From an uncultured Porphyromonadaceae bacterium (GTDB taxonomy: Bacteria; Bacteroidota; Bacteroidia; Bacteroidales; Barnesiellaceae), in NCBI GenBank assembly GCA_900538555.1, contig UPYI01000003.1, forward strand, positions 62,001 to 126,000: 64,000 nucleotides of DNA, given 5' to 3'. Below, piece by piece: positions 58,681-64,000 of this stretch; position 1 is the first letter of the stretch; every line of letters starts with the position of its first letter. The translations under genes and the position numbers were made by a program. The notes beneath the pieces are model-generated. The model did no database searches and had not been told where the DNA came from. It saw only the letters and a program-made list of their open reading frames with translations.

Positions 58681-59862
58681 ATGCACTCTGAAACCATACT
58701 CAGTAAAAAATACTACCTCTTTCTCATTGTTTTCTTAGGTATGCTGTCGGCGTTCGGTCCTTTCGTCACGGACATGTACCTGCCGACCCTGCCCTCTATG
58801 GCAGACATCTTCCACACCACTCCGTCATTGGTACAAATGGGACTTGCAACCAGCATGTTCGGTCTCGCCATAGGACAGGTGTTTTTCGGTCCGTTGAGCG
58901 ATAAATACGGCAGACGCCCCGTGCTGATCGCGGCAATGATTCTTTTCGCCCTATCGACGATAGTGAGCATTTTTTCACCGACAATAGAATTTTTCAACGT
59001 ATGCCGTTTTCTCCAAGGATTAGGCGGATCGGGCGGAATCGTACTGTCAAGATCGATCTCGACCGATTGCTACTCGGGCAGAGAGCTCGCCAAAACCCTT
59101 GCGATCATCGGCGCAGTAAACGGAATAGCTCCCGTAACGGCACCTATCGTAGGCGGTATGGTATCGGAAGCCATCGGTTGGCAAGGCATCTTCTGGATCT
59201 TGTTCGGCATTGGCATCGTACTGCTCGCTATGTGCTTCATATTCAGGGAATCACTGGCAAGCGAACAGCGGCATACCGGAAGTGTGCTCAGTCTGATGAA
59301 CAGTTTTCCGAGACTCCTGAGACTCAGATATTTTCGCATCTACGTTCTGATGTTCGGCTTTGCCAACGGCGTATTGTTCTCCTACATATCATCGGCATCG
59401 TTCATCATTCAAAACTATTTCGGATTTTCGGAAATCGTATTCGCCTGTATTTTCGGAGTAAATGCGGTAGGTATCGGCATCGGATCGGCACTGTCCCTAA
59501 AATTCAAGAAGTTGTCAAATGCAGCACTGTTCGGGACATCGGGCATCACAATCGTTTCAATCCTCCAACTGATCTGCTTCGTTTTGTTCGATCAATTCAT
59601 TACCTACGAGATTCTGACCTTCGTCATGCTCGTATGCCTCGGTTTTGTATTTACCTCCGGCACAACCCTCGCTATGGATGAAGGACGCCAATATATCGGA
59701 GCGGCATCGGCGATCTTCGGCGCCACCGGATTTTTGTTCGGAGGTATCGTATCGCCACTGGTCGGAATCGGCAATATCATGCTCACTACGCTGATCCTGA
59801 TAACGGTTTGCGGGGTATCATCCCTCTGCTTTGCTATCGTGTCGAAACAACGTAAAAACTAA
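58681..59862 (+). CDS. Bcr/CflA family multidrug efflux MFS transporter
   Basis: A 393-residue, twelve-helix drug:proton antiporter-1 family pump. Family motifs: FGPFVTDMYLPTLPSMADIFHTTPSLVQMGLATSMFGLAIGQ in TM1-2, FGPLSDKYGRRPVL (motif A) near residue 63, and the motif C-like GAVNGIAPVTAPIVGGM near residue 140. Exports chloramphenicol- or bicyclomycin-type compounds in relatives; substrate here unknown. Confidence 0.92.
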   Translation: MHSETILSKKYYLFLIVFLGMLSAFGPFVTDMYLPTLPSMADIFHTTPSLVQMGLATSMFGLAIGQVFFGPLSDKYGRRPVLIAAMILFALSTIVSIFSPTIEFFNVCRFLQGLGGSGGIVLSRSISTDCYSGRELAKTLAIIGAVNGIAPVTAPIVGGMVSEAIGWQGIFWILFGIGIVLLAMCFIFRESLASEQRHTGSVLSLMNSFPRLLRLRYFRIYVLMFGFANGVLFSYISSASFIIQNYFGFSEIVFACIFGVNAVGIGIGSALSLKFKKLSNAALFGTSGITIVSILQLICFVLFDQFITYEILTFVMLVCLGFVFTSGTTLAMDEGRQYIGAASAIFGATGFLFGGIVSPLVGIGNIMLTTLILITVCGVSSLCFAIVSKQRKN

Positions 59863-59904
59863 ACAGATATTACCGCATCCGACATCCGGACTTTTTATCC
59901 GCAC

Positions 59905-60924
59905 CTATCTTGCCTGTTCGAAAATCCATTCGAGCACGGGTGTCAGCTTGTAAGCATAATCGAACGAGTACATGTGTTCGCTGCCTTTGCCGTCGTCGGG
60001 TAATACCGATCTCGGCGTAAAGTTGATGATATTGACAGAAGCCCCTTTCGCCAGCATGGCTTCTGCAAGCAGATTCTGTTCCGCCTGCGGCAGCCGGGCA
60101 CTCCACCGGGCAAAATCATACGTGCGTCCCTCTTTCTCAGCCGCTTTCACAAGCGGTTCGATATTTCCCCACGAATGCCCGCTCGTGCCAGCCGTCACGT
60201 AGACAAACTTATGCCGGACAAGCTCGTCGAAACCGGAGGTATCCCAATGACAATCCACAAACAGCGATGCGGCGAATAGATCGGGATAAGCTATGTTGTA
60301 GTACATTGAAATCATACCGCCCATCGACTGCCCCGTCGTGTAAAGGCGGTTGGAATCAACAGGATTATTTTCCACAACATTGTCGAGCAGGCGAATTACC
60401 CTATCCACCTCGTCGGTATGTTCGTAGGCATCATTAACCCCTACTCCCGCAAACTGCGGCACAAGCACATAACACGGGTTTCGTGCCTGCCACTCGTCCG
60501 TAGCCCACACCAAAGCCCCGTAGCCTTGTGTAAGAGGTGCCGTATAGCTCTCGCCCGGCGTACTGGCATCTGCCATGAACAGGACAAGAGGATATCGCCT
60601 GCCCGGTTTTATATCAGCCGGAGCAAACAAATTGTATTTCATAGTCTTCCCTGTCCCGGCATCGGTGTACACCAATTGCCGGAACTTAGGCACTACTTCC
60701 CGAATCATAGCCTGCAATACCGTATCGCCCGATTTATCGATCGACGGACCGCCTCCGGGACGACCCAACTGCGGTCCTCCGGGACGTCCTTCCCCACGCT
60801 TTTCCTGCTGCCGGGTTTCTTGTAATGTTTGCGAATGGCTGCCTCGGCAAGAGGCTAACAACGGAAGAAGAGATATACATACCCCTAAAAACGCAATCTT
60901 GAAAGTGATATTCCTAACATCCAT
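59905..60924 (-). CDS. Lipoprotein esterase / PHB-depolymerase-like alpha/beta hydrolase
   Basis: A 339-residue secreted hydrolase. The start at 60924 (MDVRNITFKIAFLGVCISLLPLLASC) creates a lipobox at LASC; the open frame to 60999 adds no signal. A Gly/Pro/Arg-rich linker (EGRPGGPQLGRPGGGP) follows. The alpha/beta-hydrolase domain has the nucleophile elbow TGQSMGG near residue 200, PLVLFMADAS near 120, and late Asp/His candidates. Probably a carbohydrate esterase or peptidase of the prolyl-oligopeptidase-like family; exact substrate unknown. Confidence 0.85.
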   Translation of the reverse strand: MDVRNITFKIAFLGVCISLLPLLASCRGSHSQTLQETRQQEKRGEGRPGGPQLGRPGGGPSIDKSGDTVLQAMIREVVPKFRQLVYTDAGTGKTMKYNLFAPADIKPGRRYPLVLFMADASTPGESYTAPLTQGYGALVWATDEWQARNPCYVLVPQFAGVGVNDAYEHTDEVDRVIRLLDNVVENNPVDSNRLYTTGQSMGGMISMYYNIAYPDLFAASLFVDCHWDTSGFDELVRHKFVYVTAGTSGHSWGNIEPLVKAAEKEGRTYDFARWSARLPQAEQNLLAEAMLAKGASVNIINFTPRSVLPDDGKGSEHMYSFDYAYKLTPVLEWIFEQAR

Positions 60925-61072
60925 ATCTGTACCGAATAATGTATTATATTTATAAGACCCCAACCGAGCAAAAAGTTTAATCTTGTCCGTAAACGACACG
61001 ATTCCGCCGGCAGATGACAGCCTGCCGAATGATTATTCTACTTTCAAGACCGCTCTTTGCAAAATCAAATAA

Positions 61073-61122
61073 AACAGGGTCCTGTCCCACCTCGTTATTT
61101 CGAGTGACGACAGAACCCTGTT
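61073..61122 (-). terminator. Long hairpin between flavin reductase and esterase genes
   Basis: AACAGGGT pairs with ACCCTGTT, continuing through TGTC/GACA and an inner CTCG/CGAG. It lies 144 bp beyond the stop of the flavin reductase gene (61266). Confidence 0.6.
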
Positions 61123-61210
61123 CATTATCTGTAAGGAATGCCGGAGTCCGGTTTCCCATTTCAGGATTCGAATGACGGCTTGCAGTTGATTTAGATAATA
61201 AACGCTACGC

Positions 61211-61266
61211 CTCGGCATAATCAATTCAAGTTTCACTTGACCGTTTCTGCTCTCGGCTTGCAGTTT
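61211..61266 (+). repeat. Copy of the promoter-type repeat without a good -7 box
   Basis: CTCGGCATAATCAATTCAAG, TTTCACTTGACCG and TTTCTGCTCTCGGCTTGCAG. Closely similar to 63343-63400, and related to 32900-32976. It touches the stop of the minus-strand flavin reductase gene. Confidence 0.7.
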
Positions 61267-61829
61267 TATTTTAATTCCTTACCGTCGGAAAACGCATTCC
61301 CGACTTTCTTGCCGAGCGATATGTAGCCGTTGTGAATCGGGTCGAATGTAATCAGCTGCATCTTCTCAACATCCGGTTTTCCGTCCTCGGCAAGATATTT
61401 TTCATTGCATAATATATTCACGATTTCGGCAACGATGTAGTAGCCGGTCGAAGATTCGAACAATTTTTCTTTGATACGGCATTCCATCGTCATCGGAAAA
61501 CAGTCGAACACAGGTGCGTCGATATGTTCCGCCTTGACCGATGTCCATCCGGTACGGGCTATTTTATCGGAATGCGACCGGGCACTGACAATTCCTACAT
61601 AGTCGGAAGCTACCAAAGTGTCCTCGGTTGCGAAAGCAAGCGTGAACTCTCCGTTCCGGTTCAGGTTTTCGGTAGTGGCATGCGCACCCATCGAAATCAT
61701 TATTTCAGTCATATCCCATTGCCCGCCCCATGCCGCATTCATGGCATTGGGAGTTCCGTCGGCATTATACGTTCCGATAATCAACACGGGTTGCGGCAAC
61801 ACCCATGCTTTGGGTTTGAAGTTTTGCAT
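61266..61829 (-). CDS. Flavin reductase family protein (flavoredoxin-like)
   Basis: A 187-residue FMN-binding split-barrel protein: LPQPVLIIGTYNADGTPNAMNAAWGGQWD at residues 15-43, HATTENLNRNGEFTLAFATED near 53, and EYIVAEIVN-like strands, which match flavoredoxin/flavin reductase-like proteins. Expected to bind FMN and reduce flavin or transfer electrons; partner unknown. Ends exactly where the promoter-type repeat begins. Confidence 0.88.
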   Translation of the reverse strand: MQNFKPKAWVLPQPVLIIGTYNADGTPNAMNAAWGGQWDMTEIMISMGAHATTENLNRNGEFTLAFATEDTLVASDYVGIVSARSHSDKIARTGWTSVKAEHIDAPVFDCFPMTMECRIKEKLFESSTGYYIVAEIVNILCNEKYLAEDGKPDVEKMQLITFDPIHNGYISLGKKVGNAFSDGKELK

Positions 61830-61859
61830 ATCTTTTTTTTATCGTATCATACTAAAATC

Positions 61860-62474
61860 TCACTCAATCCGGATCCGGCAGATCCGCTCCACATCCGAAC
61901 GGTACTGTTCTGCGGTCGTGAAAAGCACGGCTTCCATTCCGGCTCTCTTCGCACCTTCGACATTCACCTTTTTGTCGTCGGCAAACAGGCATTCCGACGG
62001 TTCAAGAGCGTACCGACGGCAAAGCCGGAGGTATATCTCGGTTTCGGGTTTAATCACCTGCTCCTCGCACGAAACCACCCGCCCGTCGAGCAAGTCGAAT
62101 ATTTCGTATTTGCGCATCACTTCGTAGACCGCGCTACACCAGTTGCTCAATCCGTAAAGATTGAAACCCGATGCTTTGAGTTTTTTCAGCAACTCACTCA
62201 TACCGGCGACCTCACCCGAAACATATTCTACATAGTTATCGTAGAAAAATTGGAGCGCGTCGCGGAAATGCGGATGCTTATCCTGTGTCTCTTTTATCAG
62301 TTCTTCGAACGGTATCAGTTCCCGATCGCAGGCATCGATAAATTCCGCCGAAGTGAAGAGATCGCAAAAACGGTCTTCCTCGACTTTATTATCCTTGAAA
62401 TAGCGGTCGAGGACGGGTCGGAAGTCGTAATCGACCAATACTTTCCCGAAATCGAAAATGAGGTTCTTAATCAT
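61860..62474 (-). CDS. HAD family phosphatase
   Basis: A 204-residue haloacid dehalogenase-superfamily enzyme. The start at 62474 (MIKNLIFDFGKVLVDYDF) places motif I at the N-terminus, although the first residue of DxD reads DFG (FDFGKVL as in the YihX/GPH subgroup). Motif II-III features LYGLSNWCSAV and CLFADDKKVNVEGAKRAGM follow. Likely a sugar-phosphate or nucleotide phosphatase; substrate unknown. Confidence 0.87.
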   Translation of the reverse strand: MIKNLIFDFGKVLVDYDFRPVLDRYFKDNKVEEDRFCDLFTSAEFIDACDRELIPFEELIKETQDKHPHFRDALQFFYDNYVEYVSGEVAGMSELLKKLKASGFNLYGLSNWCSAVYEVMRKYEIFDLLDGRVVSCEEQVIKPETEIYLRLCRRYALEPSECLFADDKKVNVEGAKRAGMEAVLFTTAEQYRSDVERICRIRIE

Positions 62475-62541
62475 AGTTGTCCGATTTTTTCCAGCCTCCG
62501 GCAAACGAGGCAACAGCTATTTGTTTTTCGTCTGCCGATAT

Positions 62542-63249
62542 TCAGAACGGCTCTGTCACGACACGGATATCCGCCCGATTGGCAAACGAGAAGATCATCC
62601 AGATTTTACCTTCGTCGTTTACTTTTTCCACCGATACCGCCTCGCATGCGAAATATTCTATCGGAGCATCAGCCGAAGTGCGCAAAGCCGCTATCCCGTC
62701 GGACAATGTACCTTTGCGGGAGAAATCGCCCCGAGCAGACAAACGTAAAAATTCGCCGGTGGCAGGGAATATGAATCCGTACGTGCGTACATCGGACGAC
62801 GCGGAACCACCCGCTACGTCTATTCCCCGTTCGTACGTCACCTGCAAACCCGGTGTATCGGCAGTACTTAACGTCTCACCTTTCCATGCCTCCACCCGCG
62901 GGCGGGAAATCACCGTGAAGCCGATCTGATAGGCGTTCTTGGCAACACGGAATGTATAATTGCAACTTTCGTCCGCCCGGTCGGTAACGACAGTCAAGTC
63001 TGTCTGTCCTTCTTTGATCGCAGTCACTTTCAGCCGATTTCCGCTACGGAGATATTCTACGGCAGATCCGTTTGCCGTAATGCCATACTGTGTGGAGGAA
63101 GGCATAGACAATGTCAGCTCCTCTCCTACCTTCATCGAATAGATACCGCTTTTTACGATCGTTTCCTTATCTTCGCACGAAGCCATGCCACAAACGGCAA
63201 CCAAACAGAGGCATAAACGAATCGCGTTATATATTTTATTTTTCATCAT
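62542..63249 (-). CDS. Lipoprotein with Ig-like (Big_2-type) N-terminal domain
   Basis: A 235-residue lipoprotein (MMKNKIYNAIRLCLCLVAVCGMASC, lipobox MASC). The start could also be the second Met at 63246. After DKETIVKSGIYSMKVGEELTLSMP comes an Ig-like strand pattern with LKVTAIKEGQTDLTVVTDRADESCNYTFRV, then a second domain without recognised family. Possibly a surface lipoprotein working with the partial protein upstream. Confidence 0.72.
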   Translation of the reverse strand: MMKNKIYNAIRLCLCLVAVCGMASCEDKETIVKSGIYSMKVGEELTLSMPSSTQYGITANGSAVEYLRSGNRLKVTAIKEGQTDLTVVTDRADESCNYTFRVAKNAYQIGFTVISRPRVEAWKGETLSTADTPGLQVTYERGIDVAGGSASSDVRTYGFIFPATGEFLRLSARGDFSRKGTLSDGIAALRTSADAPIEYFACEAVSVEKVNDEGKIWMIFSFANRADIRVVTEPF

Positions 63250-63342
63250 GGTCGTTCTTTTTAAAAATTATCCTTACAAACACCGGTGCCCGCCATGAGC
63301 AACCATTCCGATATAGGGTTTATTTTCATAACAAACGCTGAG

Positions 63343-63400
63343 CCCGGGCATAATCGGTTCAAGTATTCACTTGACCGCTTCTGCTCCCGGCTTGCAGTTT
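63343..63400 (+). repeat. Copy of the promoter-type repeat
   Basis: GAGCCCGGGCATAATCGGTT, CAAGTATTCACTTGACCGC and TTCTGCTCCCGGCTTGCAG. Nearly the same as the copy at 61211-61266; again abutting the stop of a minus-strand gene. Confidence 0.7.
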
Positions 63401-64000
63401 ACTTTACAATTTCCACCCGCATCAATCCCGTATAGGTAGCGGTTTTGAATCGAATCGTATGAATACCGACATCGAACGATACGGGATCGAAATAGCCCGA
63501 TACAGAGCGTCCGTCGATCGTCCACGTAGCCGATTCGGTAGTTCCGCTCAATCGCAAAGCAACCCGGGCATCCGTCTTACGATAAGTCGCTTTCAAGCCG
63601 TCGATCAATACCCACGGTATTTCCGATGCCATACACAAACCTTTCAACTTTATTTCAAGCGGGGTTTCCAGATCGTCGCTTTCAACAAGCAATATGCCTT
63701 CGTGCTGTCCTTCGGAACGAGGCGAATAGGATAGTCCGAGATCTACGCCCGTCGTATTGAGTTCGTCGGCATACAGCGTACGACCGGACGTAATGGAGAA
63801 CATGGCATTCCCGGTTTTTATACTGACACGGATATCGGACGACAGATTCGCCCCTTTGATGTAAAGAGTGCGGTTTTGCATATCGCCCGACGGGACACTG
63901 CCGAAATCGACCACCTCGCCGTCCTTTATATTCAACGACGAAGCCAAAGAGCTGTTTCCGGAGAACGAGAAAGCGTAATCGATCGAATCGCCCCAGATAT
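63399..64000 (-). CDS. Partial surface protein, N-terminus outside window
   Basis: The frame is open across the right edge, so only the C-terminal 200 residues are seen; the TTG at 63947 is not a credible start. The visible part has an ASH/abnormal-spindle-like or choice-of-anchor D-type Ig module (IKDGEVVDFGSVPSGDMQNRTLYIKGANL, SPRSEGQHEGILLVESDDLETPLEIKLKG), followed by a domain ending TYTGLMRVEIVK. No T9SS tail. Likely a secreted or surface protein. Confidence 0.75.
   Translation of the reverse strand, partial: IWGDSIDYAFSFSGNSSLASSLNIKDGEVVDFGSVPSGDMQNRTLYIKGANLSSDIRVSIKTGNAMFSITSGRTLYADELNTTGVDLGLSYSPRSEGQHEGILLVESDDLETPLEIKLKGLCMASEIPWVLIDGLKATYRKTDARVALRLSGTTESATWTIDGRSVSGYFDPVSFDVGIHTIRFKTATYTGLMRVEIVK

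Noticed and set aside
1..64000. CRISPR arrays, rRNA genes, prophage structural genes or integrases
   Set aside because: None seen on either strand; repeats found are palindromic or promoter-like, not regularly spaced arrays.

Overview
This window reads as a chromosomal segment of a member of the Bacteroidales (phylum Bacteroidota); genus cannot be fixed from sequence alone. The evidence is: large secreted proteins ending in type IX secretion sorting tails; lipoproteins of NigD, DUF6452 and PorT-like types; meso-diaminopimelate dehydrogenase; a sodium-pumping methylmalonyl-CoA decarboxylase operon; and many start regions with a TAnnTTTG -7 box and little Shine-Dalgarno sequence.

Layout. 1-7.4 kb: three consecutive minus-strand secreted adhesin-like proteins with choice-of-anchor J domains (the first runs off the left edge). 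7.6-12.7 kb: a small unknown protein, an orphan GltD-like flavoprotein, a cytidylate-kinase-like protein, a DUF5131 radical-SAM-like protein and an MFS transporter. 12.9-19.3 kb: a glutamate-dependent acid-resistance island: glutamate decarboxylase, glutaminase, a convergent potassium-channel-like protein, the glutamate/GABA antiporter, a degenerate pirin-like protein and a flavodoxin-like protein. 19.4-24.2 kb: ECF sigma factor with a coupled anti-sigma/beta-barrel hybrid, a NigD-like lipoprotein and a trypsin-like protease. 24.2-26.1 kb: a three-gene HipB-HipS-HipT toxin-antitoxin module flanked by about 105-bp direct repeats of the protease gene 3' end. 26.2-38.8 kb: secreted protein, ddh, lgt, tRNA-Thr, SRP RNA, bioB, a DUF4199/GT2/nitroreductase/DUF6452/DUF6048 series, and an NfnAB-type pair. 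39-45.1 kb: a T9SS leucine-rich-repeat protein and the mce-mmdA-oadG-bccP-mmdB operon (methylmalonyl-CoA to propionyl-CoA with sodium export). 45.5-53.6 kb: dnaK, then a visibly AT-richer accessory block with a BRO-N/Fic fusion and a 1619-residue exonuclease-RecQ-UvrD fusion. 54.1-58.4 kb: small envelope proteins; two divergent genes here carry long structured leaders. 58.7-64 kb: Bcr/CflA efflux pump, esterase, flavin reductase, HAD phosphatase, lipoprotein and a partial surface protein.

The strongest candidate for something undescribed is the pair of divergent leader RNAs at about 55503-55738 (minus) and 55922-56230 (plus). They share one architecture (9-bp stem, AA bulge, 7-bp stem, second 8-bp stem followed by GGGC, and an interior GCGTG strand that can pair with CACGC just before a U-run), but the stem sequences differ with compensating changes. 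Other unusual structure: six intergenic copies of a palindromic repeat with a shared flank, a dispersed family of promoter-bearing repeats, and a ten-C tract upstream of the surface LRR gene.
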